A stretch of 64,000 nucleotides of DNA from Burkholderiales bacterium (GTDB lineage: Bacteria; Pseudomonadota; Gammaproteobacteria; Burkholderiales; Casimicrobiaceae), in assembly GCA_025354165.1 (NCBI GenBank), contig JANXNI010000042.1:1-64000 (forward strand), given 5' to 3'. How positions within the stretch are numbered: the first letter of the stretch is position 1; the number at the start of each line of letters is the position of its first letter. Made by a program: the position numbers and the translations under genes. A model generated the notes under the pieces. That model was not told where the DNA came from, did no database searches, and saw nothing but the letters and a program-made list of their open reading frames with translations. Below, piece after piece: positions 54,626-64,000 of the stretch.

Positions 54626-55810
54626 CTATCGCCCTCCGAGCATTTTTTCGTCACCCAGTCGCCGCGCGAACGCGAACAGCGCGACGACGCAAATCAGCGC
54701 GGGCACGGCCCACATCGCGACCCATTCCAGCGGCAGGATCGCCTCTGCTCGCAGCACTTTCGAGAGTACTGCGAACTGCCCGTTGACCGGCACCCAAACG
54801 TCCCACCACGGCGCTTTGGTCTGGCGCAACCAGCTGATCAGCGGCAACAAACCGACCAGCGACACCGCCAGCGTGAGTGAGCTTTGCGCCTCTTTCGCCG
54901 TCTTGCCCGCCGCGCCGAACGCGAGCAACACGCCGGGCACCATGAACGCAAACGGAATCAACACCGCCATGAATCCGGTGAACTCGCGGGTGCCGAAATT
55001 GAACGGCAACCCAAGCTTTCCCAGCGGCACCAATTTCAGTGCGATTAGAAACCCCAGCATCGACGCCGTGACCGCCAGCAGGTTCACCACGGCGACCGCC
55101 ATCCACTTGCCGATTGCAAGCTCGGACACCGCAACGGGCGTCGTCAGCAGCGGCTCCAGCGTCTGCCGTTCGCGCTCGCCTGCGGTCACGTCCAGCGCGG
55201 CCGCAATCGCGCCCATAAGGCCGGCAAACAACGCGTAAAAACTCATCATTTGCAGGAACCGCGCACTGCGTTGCTCGACGCTCGATAAATCCAGTTCTTC
55301 CAGTTGCACGGGCCGCGCGACCGACGGCGCAATGCCGCGCAAAATCATGCGCTCGTTGCCGATCATCGCGGCATAGCTGCGCACTTCGCCCGCGAGCCGC
55401 CCGGCAATCGGTGCAGAGCGTTCACGGCTTGACAACGTGACCAGCGTGATGGTCACTGGGCGACCGCTGGCAAGCGCCGTTGCATAGTTCGGATCGACCA
55501 CCAGCACCGCATCCAGCTCGCCGTTTTTCACGCGTGTTTCGTAGTTCTGGGGATCGGCGTCCACCTTGATGCCACGACGCTCTAGGTAGCGCACAAAATC
55601 GGGCGCAAACTGCGCGTTGACAATCGGCGCGGTGATTTGGTCGATGCGCCCCTGAATCGATTGCGCCACGAAGTACAACAGGCACACTACCAGCGGCCCG
55701 GAAATCGCCACGCCAAACAGCGCCATAAAAATGCTCTTGCGATCGCGCAGCAGATCAACGATTTCTTTGCGAGCGACCAGCGCGAGACGGGTGAAAGAAA
55801 AGCCGTTCAT
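54626..55810 (-). CDS. ABC-2 type transporter permease, NatB-like
   Basis: 394 residues. An N-terminal transmembrane helix (IFMALFGVAISGPLVVCLLYFVAQ), a long periplasmic domain (about 50-180) and then five helices starting with LQMMSFYALFAGLMGAIAAALD. The loop between them holds VTAGERERQTLEPLLTTPV, the ABC-2 signature. Together with the overlapping ATPase gene (4-bp overlap) it forms an exporter of the NatAB/YhaP class. The substrate is unknown. It is the last gene of the hydrolase-ATPase-permease operon. Confidence 0.92.
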   Translation of the reverse strand: MNGFSFTRLALVARKEIVDLLRDRKSIFMALFGVAISGPLVVCLLYFVAQSIQGRIDQITAPIVNAQFAPDFVRYLERRGIKVDADPQNYETRVKNGELDAVLVVDPNYATALASGRPVTITLVTLSSRERSAPIAGRLAGEVRSYAAMIGNERMILRGIAPSVARPVQLEELDLSSVEQRSARFLQMMSFYALFAGLMGAIAAALDVTAGERERQTLEPLLTTPVAVSELAIGKWMAVAVVNLLAVTASMLGFLIALKLVPLGKLGLPFNFGTREFTGFMAVLIPFAFMVPGVLLAFGAAGKTAKEAQSSLTLAVSLVGLLPLISWLRQTKAPWWDVWVPVNGQFAVLSKVLRAEAILPLEWVAMWAVPALICVVALFAFARRLGDEKMLGGR

Positions 55811-56586
55811 GCGAACAACCCTTCTTCGCTACCGATGAGCTTCACGAATGCGTCTTCGAGGCTGTCGAGGCCCGTGACCGCCAGCACCTCCTGCGGCGTG
55901 CCCGAGAACACCGCGTGCCCCTTATTGATGATCACAATGCGGTCGCATAACGCGGCCACCTCCTGCATGATGTGGCTGGAAAAAAGCACGCATTTGCCTT
56001 GGGCCTTCAGCCCGCGAATCAGGTCGCGCATGCTGCGCGTGGACATGATGTCGAGGCCGTTCGTGGGCTCGTCGAGCAGCACTGTTTGCGGGTTATGAAC
56101 GAGTGCGCGCGCGATGGCGACTTTCATGCGCTCGCCTTGCGAGAAGCCCTGCGTCGGGCGGTCTGCAAGCGCATGCAGGCCGAGTTCGTCAATCAACGCA
56201 GTCGAGCGTTCCTGCGAATCGGCCGCAGACATACCCTGCAAACGGCCAAAGTAGTTGATGTTTTCACGCGCCGTGAGCCGCCAGTAAAGTCCTTTCGCGT
56301 CACCCAGCACACCGAGGCGCTGGCGCACCGTCGCGCGTTCGCTGGCGAGGTCAGCACCATCGATTCGCGCACGCCCCGCATCAGATGACAGGAGCGTCGA
56401 CAACATGCGCAGCGTCGTCGTTTTACCTGCACCATTTGGCCCAAGAAGGCCTGTGACCTCGCCGTCCTTGGCGGTGAAGCTTACGTTGTCGACGGCGGTG
56501 ACGATTCGCGTGCTCGCTTTCAATGCAAATGCTGACCTACGCTCGCGTACCGTGAAGCGTTTGCAGAGGCCTTCCACTTCAATCAT
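55807..56586 (-). CDS. ABC transporter ATP-binding protein, NatA-like
   Basis: 259 residues. Walker A in VTGLLGPNGAGKTTTLRML (near 47-65), the signature in TQGFSQGERMKVAIARAL (near 150) and Walker B in TVLLDEPTNGLDI. The H-loop is VLFSSHIMQEV. It overlaps the hydrolase gene by 4 bp and the permease gene by 4 bp, so all three are translationally coupled. It would power the ABC-2 permease downstream. Confidence 0.96.
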   Translation of the reverse strand: MIEVEGLCKRFTVRERRSAFALKASTRIVTAVDNVSFTAKDGEVTGLLGPNGAGKTTTLRMLSTLLSSDAGRARIDGADLASERATVRQRLGVLGDAKGLYWRLTARENINYFGRLQGMSAADSQERSTALIDELGLHALADRPTQGFSQGERMKVAIARALVHNPQTVLLDEPTNGLDIMSTRSMRDLIRGLKAQGKCVLFSSHIMQEVAALCDRIVIINKGHAVFSGTPQEVLAVTGLDSLEDAFVKLIGSEEGLFA

Positions 56587-58091
56587 GGCCTGGCCTCCAG
56601 CGGCGACGTGTAGAACAGTGGGCGCGGCAGTTTCAGCTCCGCTTCGCAGGGATCAAAGGCGCCAGCAATGTTGCCTGCTTCGATAAATTTCGTGATGATC
56701 CGGCGCACACACGGTAGCGGCGACGCAATGTGTCCAACGCCTGTCACCACGATGTGTTTGCTGTTGGACAACGTCTTAGCGGCGAGCGAGCCTTGGGCCG
56801 GCGGCGTCACTGGATCCTGCGTGCCCGAGAGCAACAACGTCGGGATGTCACTGGTCGTTGGCTCAAAAAACTCTGGCGCGACTTTGCCATGCGGAAAGCC
56901 CTTGCAGAAGCCATAAAACAGGTCGTTAAGCGGCTGGAATCTTGGGTTTGCCGTAGGCGTCCGGTTCAACATGTCCTCTGCACACATGACCGCAAATCGT
57001 TGTGCGATTGCGATATCACCCTCGCCGATGGACGAGGCTGACATCGTCGCGGCGAGCGGCGCGAAATTTCCCAGCGCCGCCTGATTAATCAAATTCGGCA
57101 CCATGCGGGAGGCTTCCGGCATGTAAAGCATCGGCCACATCAGCGTGACCAGCGTGCGGTCAGACACCACGCCATTGATCGGTTTTCCGCTTGCGGGATG
57201 CGCGAAAATCACGGCGTGCGGTTTCGCGCGAAGCTCAGAAAGCAAGCTGTCGAACGTCGCCAAAATGTTGGGATAAGCCTTGGCGCATCCGTTGCTGGCG
57301 GCGCACGCGGCAAGCGTTGATCGCAGTTCCGCCTCGGACGTTGCCAACGCGTCATCCGGCAGATGCAGGCTGGTCGGAGCCACGCCATCGAGCACCGCCG
57401 TACGAATGCTTTGCGGATAGCGCTTCATGTAGCGCAGCGCCACGCGCGAGCCGTAGCTGCCGCCCCACACATTAATTTTCTCCTGGCCGAGTGCCTTGCG
57501 AACGAGTTCCAGATCGTCAATGTAATCGTCAGTGCGATGGGTTGCGGGGTTGCCCTTTAGCGTAGCGATGCATTTGGCCCAATCGCGTTGTATGGCCTCA
57601 TCGGAATTGCTGAACGCCTCCTTCAACGGATCAACGTTCGGGTCGGCGGCCGCAGCGTCGCAGGTCAGCGTTTTGCTCTTGCCCGTGCCGCGCTGATCTA
57701 CCAGCACAATGTCGCGAGTCTTGCGCAAATCGCCCAGTGCGCTCACCAAACTACCGATGTCGCTGGCCGCCTGACCGGGACCACCGGCGAAGAAATAGAC
57801 AGGATTGGGTTCCGGGTTACGCGCCAACGCGGGCAGCACGGCAACGTGAATGTTGATCGTCTTGCTCGCGCCGCTCTTGTTGGCGTAGTCCTCCGGCACT
57901 GCCAGGGTTGCACAGCGCGCAATCGAGTCAATGTGCTTGAGGCGACAGTCAGTAAAAGTGATGGCAGTGTCGGCTCTAACGGGTTTGCGCGAGTCGCATG
58001 CAGTTAATGCAAGCGTTGTGACCAATGGAATCGCGAACAGCACCGTCGCAGCAAGTCGCATTCTTTCGCGCTTTAAAAGGTTGAATTTCAT
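56583..58091 (-). CDS. Alpha/beta hydrolase lipoprotein, TAP-like C-terminus (peptidase S33 family)
   Basis: 502 residues from ATG 58091; ATG 58061 is a shorter option. A lipoprotein signal (lipobox LTAC, about residue 31) leads to a hydrolase with the nucleophile motif VWGGSYGSRVALRYM (about 205), then the Asp and His in TLLLSGTQDPVTPP and VTGVGHIASPLPC. The N-terminal FFAGGPGQAASDIG is the oxyanion-hole HGGPG-type block of S33 peptidases. Such enzymes release N-terminal residues of short peptides or hydrolyse esters. It is the first gene of a coupled operon with an ABC exporter, so it may process the exported compound in the periplasm, which is inference. Confidence 0.88.
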   Translation of the reverse strand: MKFNLLKRERMRLAATVLFAIPLVTTLALTACDSRKPVRADTAITFTDCRLKHIDSIARCATLAVPEDYANKSGASKTINIHVAVLPALARNPEPNPVYFFAGGPGQAASDIGSLVSALGDLRKTRDIVLVDQRGTGKSKTLTCDAAAADPNVDPLKEAFSNSDEAIQRDWAKCIATLKGNPATHRTDDYIDDLELVRKALGQEKINVWGGSYGSRVALRYMKRYPQSIRTAVLDGVAPTSLHLPDDALATSEAELRSTLAACAASNGCAKAYPNILATFDSLLSELRAKPHAVIFAHPASGKPINGVVSDRTLVTLMWPMLYMPEASRMVPNLINQAALGNFAPLAATMSASSIGEGDIAIAQRFAVMCAEDMLNRTPTANPRFQPLNDLFYGFCKGFPHGKVAPEFFEPTTSDIPTLLLSGTQDPVTPPAQGSLAAKTLSNSKHIVVTGVGHIASPLPCVRRIITKFIEAGNIAGAFDPCEAELKLPRPLFYTSPLEARP

Positions 58092-58136
58092 GCCGCAAGC
58101 GTAGCAGTGCGAGCGCATCGGACTTCGACGAGTTTC

Positions 58137-58281
58137 AGGGCGCCTCTAAAAACTCATTTGTGGGGCGCATTGTGTCGTCGCGCGGTGCTCGCAATCCTCA
58201 CGTACCAAGGCGTACGCTCCGGTTGCTGCGCTCCGGGCTCCTAACACTGCATCCCCAAAAATGAGTCTTTAGAGGTGCCCT
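58137..58281. repeat. 145-bp inverted-repeat element
   Basis: The ends are AGGGCGCCTCTAAAAACTCA and, on the other strand, AGGGCACCTCTAAAGACTCA, continuing to 29 bp of near-matching inverted repeat. Between the arms is a GC-rich hairpin-like region (GCTCCGGTTGCTGCGCTCCGG). It lies in the 265-bp gap between the hydrolase start and the hypothetical gene and shows no coding sequence. This is MITE-like in form. No flanking target duplication was found. Confidence 0.75.
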
Positions 58282-58356
58282 CCTAGCCATGCGACGAATC
58301 ACGCAAGGGAGGGCGCGGATTGCGTGCACGACAATCGACTACGACCAGTAACCGCG

Positions 58357-58935
58357 CTAGCGCGTGCCCTCAGCCGCACCACGTACGGTGTCGATAAAGC
58401 GCTGTCCCGCTGCCGCGCCGACCTGTTGATCCAGAATCTGACGCAATTCGTTGATTGCCGTTCGCATTTGCTGAGCGTCTTTGCAGTTCTCAATCTTGAT
58501 CGCAAGTCGATCTGCGTCGGGGCCGAGAATATCGTGCAACGTGTGTATCGCGGCGCGCCTGACCGCTTGCACTTGCGCTGCGGTAGGTTCGGGCAGGCCA
58601 TCGTTGCCGACAGCGTTCGGCGCGGGAATGGCAGGGCTCGCAGTGACAGTTGCGGGGCCTCCCGTACCCGATGCGCTCGCGCCCTTTCCGATCGCGGCTC
58701 CAATGCCGACTGGCGGCGCAACCACAGCCGGGACAATAAGCCCCTGCGTCTCCAGCTCGGCTAACAAAAAATCGATCTCTGAGCCACGCACAAACGCGGC
58801 CAGACGCTCGGTCGTTGCCGTGCCGTCGATAAGGATGAGCAATCGCCGTAGCTCGGCGCGCAGGCCCAGCGCACGGGCCTGCACCTCGGCAACGCCAGCA
58901 GGGGATTTACGATAAATTGATTTTGGATTCAGCAT
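58357..58935 (-). CDS. Hypothetical protein with Ala/Gly/Pro-rich linker
   Basis: 192 residues from ATG 58935 (MLNPKSIYRKSPAGVAEVQAR), preceded by GGGGTC; the frame to 58956 is slightly longer. The N-terminal part (1-70: LRAELRRLLILIDGTATTERLAAF... LLAELETQGLI) looks like a winged-helix-type segment found in betaproteobacterial proteins of this start. A glycine- and alanine-rich linker follows (IGAAIGKGASASGTGGPATV), then a helical C-terminal domain (VRRAAIHTLHDILGPDADRLAIKIENC). The function is unknown. It is flanked by the 145-bp element. Confidence 0.75.
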   Translation of the reverse strand: MLNPKSIYRKSPAGVAEVQARALGLRAELRRLLILIDGTATTERLAAFVRGSEIDFLLAELETQGLIVPAVVAPPVGIGAAIGKGASASGTGGPATVTASPAIPAPNAVGNDGLPEPTAAQVQAVRRAAIHTLHDILGPDADRLAIKIENCKDAQQMRTAINELRQILDQQVGAAAGQRFIDTVRGAAEGTR

Positions 58936-58956
58936 ATTGACCCCGAACTCTATCAA

Positions 58957-59263
58957 GAAGCCCGAGCTGACGTGAAACTTACGCCATAGGGACGCAAAGT
59001 TTTACTATGGATTTTTCTGATGAACGGCACGCCTCACACCTATTTACCCTTGCCGCTACGGTTAGCCATCGCTCTGCTGTTGCCTTTCACTTGATATCGG
59101 CGGTCAGTTTGCCAGTTCGCGGGTGCTGTCGGAAGCAGCGCGTTCGCTATCCAGAAACCGTTGAGCCGTTTGCCCGCAATGGGCCAGCCGATTGATTCGG
59201 CCAGACACATTTATTTGCCAGTTCACAATGGTTGCCGGGAAGGTCCGCATGGTTAGAGTCATG
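58957..59263. other. Gap between the hypothetical gene and the acylase gene
   Basis: No gene, repeat or strong terminator seen. Small plus-strand frames (59007-59195) have no conserved sequence or ribosome binding site. Confidence 0.55.
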
Positions 59264-61696
59264 CTACGGCTGGCCGCCCAGGAGAAGTGTTCCAGACGGG
59301 GTCGAAGTCGAAAGATTGATGTAAGCAGAAGGCCCGCCGGAACCCCAACGCGTTACCAGATCACGGTAGTGTCCCGAAAATGGGTTTCCGGACTGACCCG
59401 TTGAATAAATGATCGTCGCTGCATTCGCGTCGGCGATGGACAAGTCATAGACGGCGCGCAGGCTGGCTGCAAATTCGTTGGCGAAGGGGTTCGGCTCCCG
59501 AAGGCGAACTTTGCCGACCATCACGGAGTAGGTGTCGCCTGCGGTAGGCGTCGTTATTTCAAATAGTTTGGACAAGACGGGCACGTTGGAGAAGGGGCGG
59601 TGTTCGCTGCGTGCGACGTGGGCGGTGTCCCAGCGCCATGAGGACACGTCGTTGCCATAACGTTTGCTCAGATCGTCCAGCGCGGAATCAAATGCCGCAT
59701 TGACGATTTCTTCACATGTTTCGTTCTTCGCGGTGGTCTTGTCGTTGCACCACCATGCGTCGTTTCGCAAAAGTATGCCGTTCACCGCCACGCGGAAATC
59801 GCGACGACCGAAGATCGCGGCAAACAGCTCGGAACCCACTTCGTCGGCGAGTATTCGTTTGGCGAGCTCACGATTCCAGGCCCAATGGACGAGGGCCGCG
59901 ACTGCGGGATCGTTGTCGGCACCGACGATTCCGTCTTTCGCAAACGTTGTCAGCGCACGACGCGCGTCACTAGCAAGAGCATGTTTAGAGGTTAGCTTTG
60001 GCAGCCATTGCAAAAGCGGCGTGTCGTGCGTGTGCTTCAAGTCATGCTGAATCGCACGCAAACTCTGCTCGTCGTGTTTGGGCTTTGCTGCCAGCAGCTC
60101 TTCGATGCGAAGTTTCCGGCCCTTATGCGCCCATTCCCCGCTAATGAAATGCGGGTAGTCGTCACCAACGATGCGGTTGTTGGCGGTGGCGAGATAGCTG
60201 GCAACCGCCTGCTGCGGCATCTGCTCAAACGTGAGAAAGCCTGCCCAATCGTATTTCGCGTCCCAACCCGGTGACGGCGCGAGACCATTGATGTCGTTGT
60301 CGGGCTTTCGGATCGGAACGCGGCCTGGCGCGATAAAGGCGGTGTTGCCCAGCGTGTCAGCCATCACCACGTTCTGTTGCGGTGCGACGTAGCCGCGTAA
60401 AGTTTCCTTCAGTTCGGATACTGTTTGCGCTTTGTTCATGCGTGCGGCAACAAGTACCGTTTGGTTGTTCGCGTCAAGCGCTGTCCAGCGCATCGCCATT
60501 GCGAATTTTTTGGTGTTGATCGCGTTCGCCGTGGGCGCATGCGCGTCCGAAATAATCGGGCCATGACGCGATTCGCGCACGCTAATTTGCACGTCCGGCT
60601 CACCTTTAACTTTGAACGTTTCGCTACGCGTCGTGAGCTTTAACCAGCCATCAGGTGTACGTGCTTCGCCCTTGCTGTTGATCTCTTCCAGATACAAATC
60701 CTGGACATCCGGACCGGTGTTGGTGAAGCCCCAGGCGACGCCCTTGGTGCGCCCCAGAATGACCGAAGGCCCGCCTGGCAGCGTCGCACCGGTGACCTCA
60801 ATACCCGGCGCTTTTTGTTTTGTGTAATACCAGATCGCTGGAGCCGCGAGCGACAAGTGCGGGTCGTTCGCGAGCAGCGGTTTCCCGCTAACTGTCTTGC
60901 TGCCATTCACCACCCAATTGTTGGAGCCGATTCCTTCTGTTCCGGCGGAGAGGAACATGAGTTCAGGCGATGAATCGACGCTCGCGGTTTTTGCTTCTGC
61001 GGTCGGCAAAGTATCAATTGATTTGTACAGCGACGCATAGTCTCCATGCGCAGGCAATGTGTCGCCTGGTTGCGGCGGCAACAACTCATCAATCCTTGAA
61101 ACTGGCATCCGCGCCGCCATCTGTAATCGCAGCAATTCGTTACCCCAGTTACCACCCAAATCGTACGCCATGATGATGCCCCACGCCACCGTGTCCACCG
61201 GCTCCCATATACCCGGCTGCACGCCGAGAATGACGAACTCTGGCGGGCGCACGGTCATGGCGTCTCGCACGTAGGCGTTCACGCCATCCGCATACGCCTG
61301 AAGGAGCGCTTTTGCCTCCGGCGGAAAGCCATCAAACTGCGCTTTCGCCGCGCGATAAACCCCGAGTGTGCGCAGGAATTTGTCGGTCTCAAGCGCCTTC
61401 GGCCCGAGGATTTCCGCGAGTTCTCCCCGTCCGACGCGCCGATTCATTTCCAGTTGCCAGAGCCGATCTCGCGCATGCATGAAGCCCACGGCGAACCAGA
61501 GATCACGCTCGGATTTCGCTTCAATCGTGGGGATGCCGTCGGCGTCCAGTGTGATCGTGGTTTCGCCGAGCGGGGCCTTGATCGCGTATTGCGCGTTGTC
61601 CGCCGGTAAGCTGCGCCACACATAAATCGCAAATCCGCAGGTGACAACTGCCACGATGGCAATCAAGCCCAGAAATATTCTTTTTAGCCAGCGCAC
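59264..61696 (-). CDS. Penicillin acylase-family amidohydrolase
   Basis: 810 residues. An N-terminal hydrophobic segment (RIFLGLIAIVAVVTCGFAIYVW) is followed by the alpha chain (TITLDADGIPTIEAKSERDLWFAVGFMHARDRLWQLEMNRR), and the beta chain starts at the N-terminal nucleophile Ser in GIGSNNWVVNGSKTVSG (near 257), with NDPHLSLAAPAIWY after it. These N-terminal nucleophile hydrolases are autocleaved and cut amides, such as acyl-homoserine lactones or beta-lactam side chains. The natural substrate is unknown. It is divergent from clpB, sharing about 86 bp of intergenic sequence. Confidence 0.93.
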   Translation of the reverse strand: MRWLKRIFLGLIAIVAVVTCGFAIYVWRSLPADNAQYAIKAPLGETTITLDADGIPTIEAKSERDLWFAVGFMHARDRLWQLEMNRRVGRGELAEILGPKALETDKFLRTLGVYRAAKAQFDGFPPEAKALLQAYADGVNAYVRDAMTVRPPEFVILGVQPGIWEPVDTVAWGIIMAYDLGGNWGNELLRLQMAARMPVSRIDELLPPQPGDTLPAHGDYASLYKSIDTLPTAEAKTASVDSSPELMFLSAGTEGIGSNNWVVNGSKTVSGKPLLANDPHLSLAAPAIWYYTKQKAPGIEVTGATLPGGPSVILGRTKGVAWGFTNTGPDVQDLYLEEINSKGEARTPDGWLKLTTRSETFKVKGEPDVQISVRESRHGPIISDAHAPTANAINTKKFAMAMRWTALDANNQTVLVAARMNKAQTVSELKETLRGYVAPQQNVVMADTLGNTAFIAPGRVPIRKPDNDINGLAPSPGWDAKYDWAGFLTFEQMPQQAVASYLATANNRIVGDDYPHFISGEWAHKGRKLRIEELLAAKPKHDEQSLRAIQHDLKHTHDTPLLQWLPKLTSKHALASDARRALTTFAKDGIVGADNDPAVAALVHWAWNRELAKRILADEVGSELFAAIFGRRDFRVAVNGILLRNDAWWCNDKTTAKNETCEEIVNAAFDSALDDLSKRYGNDVSSWRWDTAHVARSEHRPFSNVPVLSKLFEITTPTAGDTYSVMVGKVRLREPNPFANEFAASLRAVYDLSIADANAATIIYSTGQSGNPFSGHYRDLVTRWGSGGPSAYINLSTSTPSGTLLLGGQP

Positions 61697-61721
61697 TTTT
61701 GCTCCCCATTTGACGCGGATC

Positions 61722-61750
61722 AGTTGAATTCAGGGAAGATTACCCTACAT
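61722..61750 (+). promoter_or_regulatory. Sigma-32-like promoter upstream of clpB
   Basis: AGTTGAA (-35-like) and CCCTACAT (-10-like, consensus CCCCATnT), with 14 bp between them, end 32 bp before the clpB start. The fit to the heat-shock consensus CTTGAAA-N13-15-CCCCAT is good but not exact. Heat-shock control of clpB is known in other proteobacteria. Confidence 0.55.
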
Positions 61751-61782
61751 ATAGCGCTAACAACTTCTAAGAGGGACGCCCC

Positions 61783-64000
61783 ATGCGTTTCGACAAACTC
61801 ACCACCAAATTTCAGCAGGCCTTTGCCGATGCGCAGTCTATCGCGGTCGGATTGGACGCGACCCAGATCGAACCACAACACTTGCTGATGGCGCTGCTTG
61901 AGCAGGAAGACGGCGGCACTAAACCGCTGCTTCAACGCGCAGGCGTCAACGTCGGCAAACTCGAAAAAGACCTTAAAGCTAGCATCGAACGGCTGCCGCG
62001 CCAGCAGGGCGGCGATGGCAATGTGACGGTCGGTCGCGACCTAAATGGCTTGCTTAACTTGACCGACAAAGAAGCGATGAAGCGGAATGATCAGTTCATT
62101 GCATCCGAGCTTTTTTTACTCGTGCTCGCGAGCGACAAAAGTGAAACCGGTCGCGTTTTCAAGGACGCGGGCGCTAACGCCAAGACGTTGCAAGCCTCGA
62201 TTGATGCAGTGCGCGGCGGCAGCGGCATGGACTCGCAAGAGGCCGACAGCCAGCGTCAGGCGCTGGACAAATATACGGTCGATCTCACCGAGCGTGCGCG
62301 TATGGGCAAGCTCGATCCGGTGATCGGCCGCGATGATGAAATTCGCCGTGTGATTCAGGTGCTGCAACGTCGTACTAAGAATAACCCCGTGTTGATTGGT
62401 GAACCGGGTGTAGGCAAAACCGCAATTGTTGAAGGCCTGGCGCAACGCATCGTCAACGGCGAAGTGCCGGAAGGCTTGAAGAGCAAACGCGTGCTCTCGC
62501 TTGACTTCGCGGCTATGGTCGCGGGTGCGAAATATCGTGGCGAATTTGAAGAGCGGCTCAAAGCGGTGCTCAAAGATCTCGCAAAGGATGAAGGCCAGAC
62601 GATTGTCTTTATCGACGAATTGCATACGATGGTCGGTGCTGGCAAAGCCGACGGCGCGATGGATGCAGGCAACATGCTAAAACCCGCCCTCGCTCGCGGC
62701 GAGCTGCATTGCGTCGGCGCAACTACGCTTGATGAGTATCGGAAATACATCGAGAAAGACGCCGCGCTGGAACGCCGTTTCCAGAAGGTTTTAGTCGGTG
62801 AGCCGTCGGTGGAATCGACCGTCGCCATCCTGCGGGGCCTCAAAGAAAAATACGAAGTCCACCACGGCGTGGACATCACCGATGCGGCGATCATCGCTGC
62901 GGCAGAACTGTCGCATCGCTACATCACGGATCGCTTTTTGCCCGACAAAGCCATCGACCTGATTGATGAGGCCGCGAGCCGAATCAAGATGGAGATCGAC
63001 TCCAAGCCTGAGGTAATGGACAAGCTGGAGCGCCGCATCATTCAATTGAAGATCGAGCGTGAAGCCGTTAAAAAAGAAAAGGACGACGCGTCGAAAAAGC
63101 GCCTTAACCTGATCGACGAAGAAATCCTGAAACTTGAGCGTGAATACGCCGATTACGATGAAATTCTTCGCGGCGAAAAGGCGGCTGTGCAGGGCTCGCA
63201 GGGCGTCAAAGAACAGATCGAAAAGCTGAAATTGGAAATGGACGAAGCCCGCCGTCGCGGCGACTTCGCGCGCATGTCCGAGATTCAGTATGGCAAGCTG
63301 CCGGAGCTGGAAGCGAAGCTTAAGGCGTCCGAAACTACGAAAATGGAGGCCGACAACGCTGGCAAACCTGCCAAGGCAAAGCTCCTGCGCACGCAAGTCG
63401 GTGCAGAAGAAATCGCCGAAGTCGTTTCGCGCGCAACAGGTATTCCTGTCAGCAAAATGATGACAGGCGAACGCGACAAACTGCTGCACATCGAAGACGC
63501 GCTGCACAAACGCGTGATCGGTCAGGATGAAGCGGTATCGGTCGTCGCAGACGCAATCCGTCGATCCCGCGCAGGTCTCAGCGATCCGAACAAACCGTAC
63601 GGCTCGTTCCTGTTCCTCGGGCCCACTGGCGTCGGTAAAACTGAGCTGACGAAAGCGCTCGCGCAGTTCCTCTTCGACTCCGAGGCCGCGCTCATCCGCA
63701 TTGATATGAGCGAGTACATGGAGAAACATTCGGTTGCTCGCCTGATCGGCGCGCCGCCCGGCTACGTCGGCTTTGACGAAGGGGGCCAGCTCACAGAGCA
63801 GGTGCGCCGCAAACCCTATAGCGTGATCCTGTTTGACGAAGTCGAGAAGGCGCATCCAGATGTATTCAACGTACTCTTGCAAGCGCTTGACGATGGCCGT
63901 ATGACGGATGGTCAAGGCCGCACGGTGGACTTTAAAAACACCGTGATGATCATGACTAGCAATCTAGGCGGTGCGAAGATTCAGGCGATGATCGATTCAC
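61783..64000 (+). CDS. clpB: ATP-dependent disaggregase ClpB (3' end cut by the window)
   Basis: About 739 residues are visible, still open at base 64000. The start is ATG 61783 ([19 protein letters not shown]), with AGAGGGA upstream. The N-domain (1-145) is followed by nucleotide-binding domain 1 with [18 protein letters not shown] near 206, Walker B in [10 protein letters not shown], then a coiled-coil middle domain (about 400-520: [20 protein letters not shown]) and domain 2 with [19 protein letters not shown] near 612 and [16 protein letters not shown]. ClpB rescues aggregated proteins with DnaK. The end of domain 2 and the C-terminus lie outside the window. Confidence 0.97.
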   Translation, partial: MRFDKLTTKFQQAFADAQSIAVGLDATQIEPQHLLMALLEQEDGGTKPLLQRAGVNVGKLEKDLKASIERLPRQQGGDGNVTVGRDLNGLLNLTDKEAMKRNDQFIASELFLLVLASDKSETGRVFKDAGANAKTLQASIDAVRGGSGMDSQEADSQRQALDKYTVDLTERARMGKLDPVIGRDDEIRRVIQVLQRRTKNNPVLIGEPGVGKTAIVEGLAQRIVNGEVPEGLKSKRVLSLDFAAMVAGAKYRGEFEERLKAVLKDLAKDEGQTIVFIDELHTMVGAGKADGAMDAGNMLKPALARGELHCVGATTLDEYRKYIEKDAALERRFQKVLVGEPSVESTVAILRGLKEKYEVHHGVDITDAAIIAAAELSHRYITDRFLPDKAIDLIDEAASRIKMEIDSKPEVMDKLERRIIQLKIEREAVKKEKDDASKKRLNLIDEEILKLEREYADYDEILRGEKAAVQGSQGVKEQIEKLKLEMDEARRRGDFARMSEIQYGKLPELEAKLKASETTKMEADNAGKPAKAKLLRTQVGAEEIAEVVSRATGIPVSKMMTGERDKLLHIEDALHKRVIGQDEAVSVVADAIRRSRAGLSDPNKPYGSFLFLGPTGVGKTELTKALAQFLFDSEAALIRIDMSEYMEKHSVARLIGAPPGYVGFDEGGQLTEQVRRKPYSVILFDEVEKAHPDVFNVLLQALDDGRMTDGQGRTVDFKNTVMIMTSNLGGAKIQAMIDS

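Overview
The window looks like chromosomal DNA of a Gram-negative betaproteobacterium. By eye the coding regions are GC-rich. Supporting features are two TonB-dependent receptors, an ExbB/ExbD/TonB set, a pcnB-folK-deoxynucleoside kinase cluster of the kind common in beta- and gammaproteobacteria, a FimV-like protein and a DUF2339/DUF3999 pair. No rRNA, tRNA, CRISPR array, phage or complete insertion sequence was seen. The species cannot be named from the sequence alone.

Layout. 1-12.4 kb holds the end of an oligopeptide-type ABC ATPase, then TonB-dependent receptor - secreted S9 peptidase (opposite strand) - TonB-dependent receptor - exbB - exbD - exbD - tonB, a plausible peptide or siderophore capture locus with its own energiser. 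12.5-19.6 kb holds an HpaI-type aldolase, a lipocalin, then on the minus strand pcnB, folK and a deoxynucleoside kinase, with a FimV-like gene after them, and finally inorganic pyrophosphatase. 19.9-22.5 kb holds a membrane protein and a LytS/LytTR two-component pair. 22.5-25.9 kb holds a collagen-like secreted protein, an IPTL-CTERM surface protein and a family 2 glycosyltransferase. 26.3-30.8 kb holds ergothioneine genes egtB and egtD, a methyltransferase and an MFS transporter. 30.9-35.6 kb holds recQ followed by a small accessory island: a low-molecular-weight phosphatase-like gene, a TIR-like gene, a HigB/HigA-type toxin-antitoxin pair and a LysE transporter. 36-42.9 kb holds a collagen-like lipoprotein, malic enzyme, a methyltransferase, an MBL hydrolase, threonine dehydratase and a hemerythrin-like protein. 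43-51 kb holds DUF3999, DUF2339 and mfd. 51-58 kb holds DUF6152/DUF6644 genes, dctA, a DUF6356-like gene, an Lrp regulator and an operon of a lipoprotein hydrolase with a NatAB-like ABC exporter. 58-64 kb holds a hypothetical gene, a penicillin-acylase family enzyme and the 5' part of clpB, which runs off the window.

The most interesting observation is a dispersed non-coding element. Six copies, each exactly 116 bp, align without gaps, share short terminal inverted repeats and have an invariant core (AGTCR at element positions 55-59 and GCCC at 83-86). They lie only between genes, several touch stop codons, and one separates the sensor kinase from its response regulator. Two copies in front of the two TonB-dependent receptors also share an 18-bp dyad at the same 9-nt distance. 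Other repeats are three REP-like palindromes, a 145-bp long inverted repeat element and an inverted repeat next to the TIR-like gene. Two adjacent island genes (the phosphatase-like and the TIR-like gene) show signs of start loss or a single-base frameshift.
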